A stretch of 6,491 nucleotides of DNA from Desulfonatronospira sp964577315 (GTDB lineage Bacteria; Desulfobacterota; Desulfovibrionia; Desulfovibrionales; Desulfonatronovibrionaceae). Below, piece after piece: positions 1 through 5,802 of this stretch. Position 1 is the first letter of the stretch. Every line of letters starts with the position of its first letter. A program made the position numbers and the translations under genes. The notes below the pieces were generated by a model. That model was given only the letters and a program-made list of their open reading frames with translations, was not told the origin of the DNA and did not search any database. The stretch spans positions 1 to 6,491 of the forward strand of contig CAZNYT010000099.1 in the NCBI GenBank assembly GCA_964577315.1, in the 5' to 3' direction.

Positions 1-167
1 TCTTATTTTGGGGCTAGCTGGATGAGAGAGCTTTGAAATGGGATGGTCTTTAAAATTGCTAAACATGGGCGGTCTAGTACCCCACAAGTCTGAAAATCCT
101 CATTTGAAATATGTAATCCTCATTTTTTCCCTCACCAGGAACAGAAGTGAGTCCAGCAAAATGAGCA

Positions 168-198
168 GGGGCAGAATTACCGCTCTTTTTTCTGCCCC
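168..198 (-). terminator. possible stem-loop terminator after the zinc-ribbon/lipobox gene
   Basis: Perfect 9-bp arms GGGGCAGAA (168-176) and TTCTGCCCC (190-198) enclose a 13-nt loop, about 40 bases past the stop codon of the minus-strand gene. No strong T run follows on the minus strand (only a short TTTT a few bases on), so an intrinsic terminator is possible but weakly supported. It could also be a plain intergenic hairpin. Confidence 0.3.
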
Positions 199-235
199 CC
201 ACATTTTTGGATTATCCCTTTCAATCTGAAATCAA

Positions 236-751
236 CTATTCAATTCGGACTGTGTTTTCAACAATAACATCACCATCGGCTTCTGAGACCAGGATCTTAT
301 ATTTGCCGGGATCAAAGAATGTCAAAGGATAATAAAAAGTATCCCACTCAGGATTGATTTGCTCCTGCACACTATCCATAATTTCTTCATGACCGTTATG
401 CACCTGGTACATGGAAATTTGCACTGATGATGTGTCCAGGCTGGAACTGGACTGAAGCACCATCTTGATTTCACCAGTAGTAAAAACACTTCCTGGATTG
501 ACAGGATTAAGGTCTTCATCCACTGACTCACAGAAAACCAGCTCCTGTTCACCTCCACACCCAGACAAGACAAGAACTAACAGTAGAATAGGCACAGCTA
601 TTGCGGTCCGCAGCTTCCAATCCCTATTCTTGCTCCTAATGCCGGGAAGAATGGCACCCTTAAACCCTTCGGTTTGCTCTAGCGAACTGCTGCAACCTTC
701 ACATTCAGCAGCATCATTCAGGATTTTTTGGCTGCAATACGAACACCTCAT
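236..751 (-). CDS. zinc-ribbon protein with internal lipobox/transmembrane segment and exported beta-rich domain
   Basis: 171-residue protein of unknown function. Residues 3-20 hold two CxxC knuckles (C3/C6 and C17/C20), a short zinc ribbon. After a polar linker and a basic patch (SKNRDWKLR, 40-48) comes a hydrophobic stretch (about 49-62) that ends in L62-S63-G64-C65-G66, a perfect lipobox. The C-terminal 100 residues are acidic and rich in alternating beta-type sequence (for example DPGKYKILVSEADG), suggesting an Ig-like or small beta-sandwich domain outside the cytoplasm. The start is secure: AAAGGAGGT lies 7 bases before the ATG, and no other in-frame Met precedes the hydrophobic segment. 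Odd point: a lipoprotein signal normally begins the protein, but here a zinc ribbon precedes it, so it may instead be a single-pass membrane protein with a cytoplasmic zinc ribbon. It is monocistronic in view. The coding call is firm; the role is unknown. Confidence 0.8.
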   Translation of the reverse strand: MRCSYCSQKILNDAAECEGCSSSLEQTEGFKGAILPGIRSKNRDWKLRTAIAVPILLLVLVLSGCGGEQELVFCESVDEDLNPVNPGSVFTTGEIKMVLQSSSSLDTSSVQISMYQVHNGHEEIMDSVQEQINPEWDTFYYPLTFFDPGKYKILVSEADGDVIVENTVRIE

Positions 752-1399
752 AAAATTACCTCCTTTATCTCAGTTCTTCGCGGGTTTTAAGGTACAGGCG
801 ACCAGCTTGGTACTATGAAACGGAGCTGAAAAATGTTTATTTATCCCTAGTACAACGAAACTTGGCTCTGTAACCATGGCTCTATAAACAGTCTTACTAT
901 TATGGCAGCAACTCTTTCCCTGGGTCCGAGGGTTCTGCAAACTGGGCGTAAACTGTGTGAGCGACGTAGGCAGCGTTCATCAAAATCGTAGGCCTATAAA
1001 AAGCTCACGGTCCCTATTCAAGCACTTCCTGAAATAAGGGAACCCAAAAATATAGATTTTGATATACGCTGCCTTGGAGCTCGCCCTGGATAATCCCGGA
1101 GTCTGTAGGCTAACATTGATATAAATATACCTATATTCGACTTTTATAACAAGCTTTCTGTTTCCCTGGACCTTCAGTTTATTTCTTCAACAAGGTATGC
1201 GTTTAGACAAATCCTTCTGCTTTAGTCCACTTTAAAGAAACCTCGATACATAACATACTGAAATCACGGAATGTAGAGTTTTTTGAAAAACATGCAAAAA
1301 CATGCTCATACAAACCATTTTGACCCCAATTTTGACCCCGGTTTGGATGTCGGCTTGTAAACTGATACGCCGACGACCAGGACACGAATTACTATTAAA
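752..1399. other. AT-rich intergenic stretch with no convincing gene
   Basis: Apart from the leader of the minus-strand gene (strong ribosome site at 758-766) I see no supported gene, tRNA or known RNA. Two weak coding-like traces exist on the minus strand. One is a frame open from 1004 to a TAA at 900-902, holding a 26-codon ATG ORF (start 980) of plausible composition (NAAYVAHTVYAQFAEP) but without a ribosome site. The other, around 1320-1395, reads SLQADIQTGVKIGVK, which resembles the tail often seen on tyrosine recombinases. Either could be the stump of a deleted gene. A 60-codon minus-strand ORF at 1203-1385 overlaps the second trace in another frame and has no ribosome site. Confidence 0.5.
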
Positions 1400-1465
1400 T
1401 ATTTGACCCCACCTTTAAAAACCCAAGCCAGTGCTGACATACAGCCTTATAGGCGGGGTCAAATA
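1318..1465. repeat. TTTGACCCC motif cluster with an 11-bp inverted repeat
   Basis: The 9-mer TTTGACCCC occurs three times on the plus strand (two about 12 bases apart near 1319-1340, one at 1402-1410) and once inverted (1455-1463). The last two form a perfect inverted repeat, TATTTGACCCC (1400-1410) and GGGGTCAAATA (1455-1465), around a 44-bp interior that contains no ORF. The arrangement resembles the ends of a very small non-autonomous element or a REP-like pair. No transposase gene is in the window. Confidence 0.6.
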
Positions 1466-1499
1466 GTTCCCGCAAACAGGCGAGCAATGCCCTGTCCCC

Positions 1500-1560
1500 T
1501 TGTCCCTTAACCCTTAACCCTTAACACTTAACACTTAATCACTTAACACTTAAAACTTAA
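1500..1560. repeat. heptamer tandem repeat, CTTAACC/CTTAACA type (first tract)
   Basis: Runs of CCCTTAA, then CACTTAA and variants (one TCACTTAA, one TAAAACTTAA) repeat with a period of seven. The tract leads directly into the first 90-bp duplicate. It is non-coding because TAA and TTA recur in every frame. Gradual drift from CCCTTAA to CACTTAA along the tract indicates expansion by slippage or unequal exchange. Confidence 0.75.
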
Positions 1561-1650
1561 CACTCGTTTACCTTCGCACCTTTAACTTTCGTACTTTTAA
1601 CCTGCACACCTTGCGTCAGCACAAATAACGAACAACAACGAACGAAGAAC
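1561..1650. repeat. 90-bp direct repeat, copy A
   Basis: This matches 1707-1796 at an offset of 146 bases with three substitutions that I can see (1576 G/C, 1616 T/C, 1646 A/G). It starts CACTCGTTTACC and ends in AACGAAGAAC. The unit itself is low-complexity, with TTTAACTTTCGTACTTTTAACC followed by purine-rich AACGAACAACAACGAACG. No reading frame is conserved through it. Confidence 0.85.
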
Positions 1651-1673
1651 GACGAACGGTTAACCGATAACCA

Positions 1674-1706
1674 CTTAAAACTTAACACTTAACACTTAAC
1701 ACTTAA
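1674..1706. repeat. heptamer tandem repeat, CTTAACA type (second tract)
   Basis: CACTTAAAACTTAA followed by repeated CACTTAA units precedes copy B of the 90-bp repeat. The same leader precedes copy A, but with fewer CACTTAA units between the AAAACTTAA variant and the core. The duplication therefore included the leader, and the heptamer number changed afterwards in one copy. Confidence 0.75.
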
Positions 1707-1796
1707 CACTCGTTTACCTTCCCACCTTTAACTTTCGTACTTTTAACCTGCACACCTTGCGCCAGCACAAATAACGAACAACAACGAACGAGGAAC
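1707..1796. repeat. 90-bp direct repeat, copy B
   Basis: Second copy of the unit at 1561-1650, 87 of 90 positions identical by eye. It ends about 110 bases before the dehydratase start codon, so the promoter of that gene must lie in or just after this repeat. Confidence 0.85.
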
Positions 1797-1906
1797 TAAG
1801 AACGAGATACGACCAGAACCATCTTGCATTTTAGGAAGATATAAGTTAGTTGGATTCTGATCGATTATCAGGAGACAGCAAACAAAACCGGGGCCAAGAA
1901 TAGATC

Positions 1907-3871
1907 ATGCTCAAACAGTTCTCCAACTATAAGTTCTGGCTGGTTGTGGCCACGGATGCTGTCCTGCTTGCGGTCGCGCATATCCTGGGCTATGCGGCCC
2001 GCTTCGATGCCGATCTGACCGGCGCCCACTGGGTGAATATCAAAAACGTGCTCCTATGGTTCATCCCGGCTCAGCTCCTCATTTTCTACTATTTCGGGCT
2101 GTACCGGGGCTTGTGGCGCTATTTCAGCATGACGGACATGCTGAACGTGGTCAAAGCCACCCTGATTTCTTCTGCCGGGGTGGTTACCGTCATACTCACC
2201 TTCACCCGCTTTGAGGGTTTTGCCAGGGGCGTCTTCTTTATGGACGGGGTGTTCACCTTCCTGTTCATTTCCGGGCACAGGGTGCTTATCCGCCTCTGCC
2301 ATCAGCGTTTTGCCCGCAGAATGCTTCCAGATTCCCAAAAACCTTCCTCCCGGAAAAAGCTCCTCATCCTGGGCGCCGGGGACGCCGGGGAACAGGTGGC
2401 CAGGGAGGTCCTGGAAAACCCCAAGCTGCCTTACCAGATCGTGGGGTTCGTGGATGATGATACCGGAAAAATCGGCAAGCGCATCCACGGCTTTCCTATT
2501 ATGGGCTCCACAGACGATTTGCCTGACATTCTCCGGCGGACAAAGGCCCAGGAGCTTCTCATAGCCATGCCTGCTGCGCACAAGGAGCAAATAAGCCAGG
2601 TGGTGGAGAAATGCCAGGCTACCGGGCTGCCTTACAAGACCCTCCCCGGCATGGGCGAAATTATTGATGACAAGGTCAGCATCCGCTCCATCCGGGAAGT
2701 GTCCTACCAGGACCTCTTGGGCCGCCCCCCGGTAAGGCTGGAGACGGACAGGATCCAGGGCATAGTCAGGGGCAGGACCATCCTGATCACCGGAGCCGGA
2801 GGCACTATAGGCTCGGAGCTGTGCAGGCAGATCCTGCGCTTTGAGCCGGGGTTGCTGGTGTTCATGGACAGCAGTGAGGAGAATTTGTACCGCATTGAGA
2901 TGGATGTCTTGTACGAACACGGTTTCGACAAATACGTCACCGTGCTGGGCAAAGTCCAGGACAGGGAGCTTCTGGAGAGCTTGTTTCAACAGTACAGACC
3001 GGATGTAGTCTTCCATGCCGCCGCATACAAGCATGTGCCCATGATCGAGCGCAATCCCTGGCAAGCGGTATACAACAACATCTTTGCCAGCCATCGCCTG
3101 ATCCAGGCCGCCCAGAAATACAAAACCGAACGCTTCGTGCTGGTGTCCACGGACAAGGCGGTGCGGCCCACCAATGTCATGGGGGCCAGCAAACGGCTAA
3201 CCGAGATGCTCATGCTGTCTCACGCCAAGGAGGGGGAGACCAAATTCATGGCGGTGCGCTTCGGCAATGTCCTGGGCTCCTCCGGCTCGGTCATCCCCAT
3301 GTTCAGAAAGCAGATCGAGAGGGGAGGCCCAATTACTGTGACCCATCCAGATGTAACCCGTTACTTCATGTCCATAAACGAGGCTGCCCAGCTCATTCTG
3401 CAAGCCGGAACTATGGGAAAAGGCGGCGAGATCTTTATCCTGGAGATGGGCACCCCGGTGCGCATCAACCAGATGGCCAGGGATTACATCCGCTTGTGCG
3501 GCAAGGAGCCGGACCAAGAGATTGAGATAAAGTATATCGGGCTGCGCTGCGGAGAAAAACTTTATGAAGAGCTCATCACCCAGGGGGAAGGGATCGTGTC
3601 CACCTACCATGAAAAGATCATGGTTCTGCACAGCGAAAGCCCGGACATGGCCAGCCTGCGCCCGGGGCTGGACCGTCTAAAGAAGTATGCTGCCGAGCAC
3701 AACTCAGAAGGTATCAAGAAGCTTCTCAGAGAGATGATCCCCGAGTATACTCCCTGCGACACCATGCCTGTTCTGAGAAACAGCCCTACAGAGAAGGACA
3801 CGCAGCAGGCTGTATCCCCGGCTGAATCCAAGCCTGCCCGGGTTCTTCCCCTGTCAGACAGGTCCGGATAG
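1907..3871 (+). CDS. membrane-anchored nucleoside-diphosphate-sugar 4,6-dehydratase (FlaA1/WbpM/PglF/CapD family)
   Basis: 654 residues, the usual size for the long WbpM-type members. Residues about 10-125 give four membrane segments. A first Rossmann-like domain follows (GAGDAGEQ at 156-163), then the catalytic short-chain dehydrogenase/reductase domain with GAGGTIGSE (296-304, GxxGxxG NAD(P)-binding loop), AAAYKHVP (371-378), VSTDKAVRPTN (413-423) and M425-x3-K429. The Met in place of the usual catalytic Tyr is typical of this inverting/retaining dehydratase group, as is RFGNVLGSSGSV (451-462). Family knowledge: these enzymes convert UDP-GlcNAc to a UDP-4-keto-6-deoxyhexose on the inner membrane face, the first step to rare sugars of O-antigen, capsule or glycoprotein. 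The substrate here is inferred. The ATG is placed by membrane-segment length; the ribosome site is weak (GGGGCCAAG region). No other glycan gene lies nearby, and the 3' neighbour is a convergent pseudogene 8 bases on. Confidence 0.95.
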   Translation: MLKQFSNYKFWLVVATDAVLLAVAHILGYAARFDADLTGAHWVNIKNVLLWFIPAQLLIFYYFGLYRGLWRYFSMTDMLNVVKATLISSAGVVTVILTFTRFEGFARGVFFMDGVFTFLFISGHRVLIRLCHQRFARRMLPDSQKPSSRKKLLILGAGDAGEQVAREVLENPKLPYQIVGFVDDDTGKIGKRIHGFPIMGSTDDLPDILRRTKAQELLIAMPAAHKEQISQVVEKCQATGLPYKTLPGMGEIIDDKVSIRSIREVSYQDLLGRPPVRLETDRIQGIVRGRTILITGAGGTIGSELCRQILRFEPGLLVFMDSSEENLYRIEMDVLYEHGFDKYVTVLGKVQDRELLESLFQQYRPDVVFHAAAYKHVPMIERNPWQAVYNNIFASHRLIQAAQKYKTERFVLVSTDKAVRPTNVMGASKRLTEMLMLSHAKEGETKFMAVRFGNVLGSSGSVIPMFRKQIERGGPITVTHPDVTRYFMSINEAAQLILQAGTMGKGGEIFILEMGTPVRINQMARDYIRLCGKEPDQEIEIKYIGLRCGEKLYEELITQGEGIVSTYHEKIMVLHSESPDMASLRPGLDRLKKYAAEHNSEGIKKLLREMIPEYTPCDTMPVLRNSPTEKDTQQAVSPAESKPARVLPLSDRSG

Positions 3872-3879
3872 CCGGCGGC

Positions 3880-4280
3880 TTAAACACCGGCTGCCATACA
3901 GGATCCAATCTTCTCTTGAGACCGGTTTTGTTCGATTATCTCCATTAAGATCTCCCTGCCCCGGTCCGCAATATTCTCTGTTGTGATCTTTTGTTCTTCA
4001 AAAGGACACTGTGGTTTTCCAGAATTGGCCAGGACTTTTTTAGCCTACTGGACTCCCTGGGCAAACAAGTTTTTGATATCTTTATCCGAGTTCCCGTACA
4101 GGTTCAAGAAGTCCACAAAATATTCATGCCTTGAGGGGCTATTTTGAAATAAAAATAGCCGTAACCTTTAGGTTTGAGCAACTCCCTAAATCCGAATATT
4201 ACCATTGTCCCTCCAGTATTTACTTGAGAAACTGTGTCTTTGCTGCTCTTCATGGTGAATAACTCTTTTTCATGAGCCAT
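3880..4280 (-). pseudogene. decayed gene of unrecognised family (one frameshift, one in-frame TAG)
   Basis: Joining two minus-strand frames gives a coherent protein of roughly 130 residues. From an ATG at 4280 (or 4253, MKSSKD) the first frame reads through MVIFGFRELLKPKGYGYFYF and KIAP to about 4132, then runs into a stop. The next frame picks up at once with RHEYFVDFLNLYGNSDKDIK and NLFAQGVQ, meets TAG at 4045-4047, and continues open for 53 codons (AKKVLANSGKP, then ITTENIADRGREILMEIIEQ) to a TAA at 3880-3882. Composition and the abrupt frame switch argue for a real gene with a one-base indel near 4130-4140 and a nonsense change, perhaps GAG to TAG before AKK. I do not recognise the family. 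It is convergent with the dehydratase and visibly AT-richer, which fits foreign origin. The 5' end abuts a GC-rich direct repeat, so the true start may be lost. Confidence 0.65.
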
Positions 4281-4282
4281 GA

Positions 4283-4317
4283 AGGCCCGCCTGGCTATAC
4301 TCGGGCAGGCCCGCCTG
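4283..4317. repeat. 11-bp direct repeat AGGCCCGCCTG
   Basis: AGGCCCGCCTG occurs at 4283-4293 and again at 4307-4317, a period of 24, just upstream of the decayed minus-strand gene. The GC-rich pair breaks sharply from the AT-rich gene remnant and may mark a junction. Confidence 0.6.
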
Positions 4318-4452
4318 CTGCTGCACGGACAGTTCATGAAAAACAGGAAGTTTTAGGCCTGAATCCTGTGTTCTACCCTTCGGCCTCGGACCACAGGCTA
4401 CCGACCACTGGTAAGCCTTCACGGGGTTCGTTCTGCGGCAGGAAGAGTAGCC

Positions 4453-4660
4453 CACCGCCGAGGCGCGGAGAACGCAGAGGGGAGGACGGGGAGGAAAAAG
4501 CCTTATCCTTTGCCCTGAGACGGGGCAAAGGATAATAGGGCTCCGCTTGGCTAGAGACCTGATCAGCTTTCACGCCGGGGCTGATGCCTTTTGCTTTGCG
4601 GCATCTCACCGCAAAGCAAAAAAAATATCTCTCTGCGCCTCCTCAGCGTCCTCTGCGGTG
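4453..4660. repeat. composite nested palindrome: two convergent copies of a GAGGCGC/hairpin element
   Basis: The left copy on the plus strand has CACCGC (4453), GAGGCGCGGAG (4460-4470), CGCAGAGG, an A-rich tract, then a 13-bp perfect hairpin (4503-4515/4523-4535) with loop TGAGACG. The right copy on the minus strand has CACCGC (4660-4655), CGCAGAGG, GAGGCGCAGAG (4641-4631), a T tract, then another 13-bp perfect hairpin (4589-4601/4609-4621) whose loop reads TGAGATG on that strand. The two copies converge on a CTGATCAG palindrome (4559-4566). Arm length, loop size and loop sequence are conserved while stem sequence is not. Accidental ORFs run through it in several frames and are not believable. 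Confidence 0.75.
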
Positions 4661-4718
4661 AGAAAAAATGCTCTCTCAGGCTTTGCAGTCCGTTTATTCT
4701 GCCCCCCTGAATGGTTAC

Positions 4719-4935
4719 ATCGTGGATCAACCGGTATCTCATTCCAGAAACCTTCCGCCATTCAATATCCGGTTGCATTGCTTTGATATCTTCGGGCAGT
4801 TTCTTCGTGGCTTCCCCGAGGACCTCGATGCTGCGAACAAAGGCCCTCTTGAGAGATTTCATCCCGGACAAAAGAATCGTAGTCCATATTTGAAATCCGG
4901 CTCAGGATGTAATCAATTTCATCAAGTATATCCGC
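4719..4935 (-). pseudogene. hepT: hepT (DUF86, HEPN-family toxin) remnant, frameshifted and truncated at both ends
   Basis: The first minus-strand frame from 4935 reads ADILDEIDYILSRISNMDYD then SFVRDEI. A single extra base in ATCTCTC (near 4854-4859) shifts the frame, which continues LKRAFVRSIEVLGEATKKLP, EDIKAMQPDIEWRKVSG and MRYRLIHD. This is the DUF86/HepT core, including its R-x4-H RNase motif, but the Tyr of the usual RxxxxHxY is Val and homology stops there, so about 25-30 C-terminal residues are gone. The start codon and first few residues are also missing, because the 25-bp hairpin repeat begins exactly where homology ends. In known systems HepT is paired with the MntA nucleotidyltransferase antitoxin, which adenylylates that Tyr. 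No mntA is in the window. The protein cannot be functional as it stands. Confidence 0.8.
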
Positions 4936-4985
4936 CCCAGTGAAATGGAAGAAATTTCACCCCAGTGTATTGGAAGAGAATACAC
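4935..4985. repeat. two tandem 25-bp hairpin units with covarying stems
   Basis: Each unit begins CCCCA and folds to a 7-bp stem with a 7-nt loop. Unit 1: GTGAAAT (4940-4946), loop GGAAGAA, ATTTCAC (4954-4960). Unit 2: GTGTATT (4965-4971), loop GGAAGAG, AATACAC (4979-4985). The two stems differ at positions 4 and 6 of each arm, and both changes are compensated on the opposite arm. A close relative (17 of 18 bases) of unit 2's first 18 bases lies on the minus strand at 6029-6012. Confidence 0.85.
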
Positions 4986-5124
4986 GGGGCAAGCGGGGTA
5001 AACTGATTGCGTCCTGGTGAAACCCTGCCCCACATAAACACCCACAGGGTACCCTGTTTAAGGGGGTAAACTTCGCAGGATGCCTTCGGCATGTTTCACT
5101 GGATAAACTGATCTTCGCTGATCA
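4986..5124. repeat. dispersed hairpins and GTTTCAC/GTAAAC-type words downstream of mazF
   Basis: No gene. The stretch carries a GGTAAACTGAT word, CCTGGTGAAAC, a 14-bp perfect palindrome ACAGGGTACCCTGT (5044-5057), a GTTTA/TAAAC hairpin (5056-5060/5067-5071), an ATGCC-TTC-GGCAT hairpin (5080-5092) followed by GTTTCACTGG (5093-5102), and TGATC/GATCA (5109-5113/5120-5124). The same vocabulary appears in the array at 5803-6120. The last hairpin lies just past the mazF stop and might help end that transcript, but it lacks a T run. Confidence 0.65.
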
Positions 5125-5136
5125 AGGGAGATTGCA

Positions 5137-5472
5137 TCAGTAGATACAGGCATCCAGGATGGAGAGCACTTCAGATAAAAGCTCCGGGCTGCTTTTCTGG
5201 ATAAACTTGGCTTTTCTGGCCCGAAAATCCACGGATTTTATCTGCTTCACCATGACAAAGCCGGTGAGGCCGCTGTCTGCCGGAACAGGAACATGGAACG
5301 GAGATCTGCGGTCCGTGTTGGTTACCGGGCAGACAAAAGCCATGCCGGTTGCCCGGTTGAACAGCTCCCTGCTCACCACGAAAGCCGGACGCCGTCCACT
5401 TTGTTCATGCCCGGACTGCGGATCGAAAGAAAGCGCTACAATATCCCCCTGGTCGGGAACGTAGCCAGGCAA
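5137..5472 (-). CDS. mazF: MazF-family endoribonuclease toxin
   Basis: 111 residues from a TTG start, the same length as Escherichia coli MazF. GYVPDQGDIV (3-12) and FDPQSGHEQSGRRPAFVVS (16-34) are the family's N-terminal signature. R28 aligns with the catalytic Arg, and T51 in CPVTNT with the catalytic Thr, of the sequence-specific mRNA-cleaving enzyme. VKQIKSVDFRARKA in the C-terminal half matches the conserved QVKSIxWRAR block. The TTG is chosen over an upstream ATG at 5511 because GGAGG lies 9 bases before it (5482-5486), it begins right after the mazE stop (1-base gap), and the extra 13 residues (arginine-rich) have no counterpart in the family. It is translationally coupled to mazE and cotranscribed from the promoter at 5750-5778. 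It appears intact. Confidence 0.93.
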   Translation of the reverse strand: MPGYVPDQGDIVALSFDPQSGHEQSGRRPAFVVSRELFNRATGMAFVCPVTNTDRRSPFHVPVPADSGLTGFVMVKQIKSVDFRARKAKFIQKSSPELLSEVLSILDACIY

Positions 5473-5473
5473 T

Positions 5474-5722
5474 CTACCACGCCTCCTTTCCCGCGGGCTC
5501 TCCCCAATCAACTTCTTCAGGCTGATAATCCCCGGGAATGCTGGCCACCAGATCCTCGAGCCTGTATCTGCCGCGTACTTTCTTCACCGGCGTAATTACC
5601 AGGGCGCCGTCCTGCAGGCTGACATCCACTTCGTCTCCCACCTCGAGGCTGGCGTTGGCGAGCAGGTCCTTGCTGATGCGAAGCCCCTGGCTGTTTCCCC
5701 ATCTTTGTATTTTTGTCTGCAT
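5474..5722 (-). CDS. mazE: MazE-family antitoxin (AbrB-type DNA-binding domain)
   Basis: 82 residues, the E. coli MazE size. KIQRWGNSQGLRISKDLL (4-21) and LEVGDEVDVSLQDGALVI (26-43) form the swapped-hairpin AbrB/MazE fold that dimerises and binds the operator. The C-terminal tail VDWGEPAGKEAW (71-82) closely resembles the E. coli tail that wraps MazF and blocks its active site. The start at 5722 is preceded by GGAGG with 7-base spacing (5730-5734); the longer reading from 5773 adds 17 residues that would overlap the promoter and operator. It is first in the operon, with mazF starting 1 base after its stop. Expected role: neutralise MazF, be degraded by proteases under stress, and with MazF repress its own promoter. 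Confidence 0.93.
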   Translation of the reverse strand: MQTKIQRWGNSQGLRISKDLLANASLEVGDEVDVSLQDGALVITPVKKVRGRYRLEDLVASIPGDYQPEEVDWGEPAGKEAW

Positions 5723-5736
5723 CCTATTTCCTCCCT

Positions 5737-5778
5737 CAAGTGTATACAAAGGATATACTTGAAATCTGCACAAGTCAA
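5737..5778 (-). promoter_or_regulatory. mazEF promoter with overlapping operator palindrome
   Basis: On the minus strand TTGACT (5778-5773) is followed after 17 bases by TATCCT (5755-5750), a sigma-70-type pair about 28 bases upstream of the mazE ATG. An inverted repeat CAAGTGTAT (5737-5745) / ATATACTTG (5753-5761), one mismatch and a 7-base spacer, covers the -10 element and the probable transcription start. This is the expected layout for autorepression by MazE or the MazEF complex. The promoter and dyad are seen; the binding is inferred. Confidence 0.7.
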
Positions 5779-5802
5779 GGAGGGCATATCAGCGAGCAAT
5801 CT

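Noticed and set aside
38..229. 63-codon plus-strand ORF at the window start, overlapping an 11-bp direct repeat AATCCTCATTT (95-105, 115-125)
   Set aside because: No ribosome site, unlikely composition, and it ends in a stem-loop region; the repeat is too short to interpret.
840..1120. Structured RNA gene or tRNA in the long spacer
   Set aside because: GGGTCCGAGGGTTC looked briefly like a T-arm, but no acceptor pairing, no cloverleaf and no known RNA signature could be found.
2054..3094. Long minus-strand open frame (346 codons) opposite the dehydratase
   Set aside because: It is the antisense shadow of a GC-rich, strongly conserved plus-strand gene; it has no family motifs.
3870..3892. Terminator of the dehydratase (AGCCGG/CCGGCT stem)
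   Set aside because: Six-bp stem with an 11-nt loop and no T run; the bases also belong to the end of the opposing pseudogene.
4272..4609. ORFs on both strands through the GC-rich repeats
   Set aside because: They translate palindromes and low-complexity repeats and lack ribosome sites; typical accidental frames in repeat DNA.
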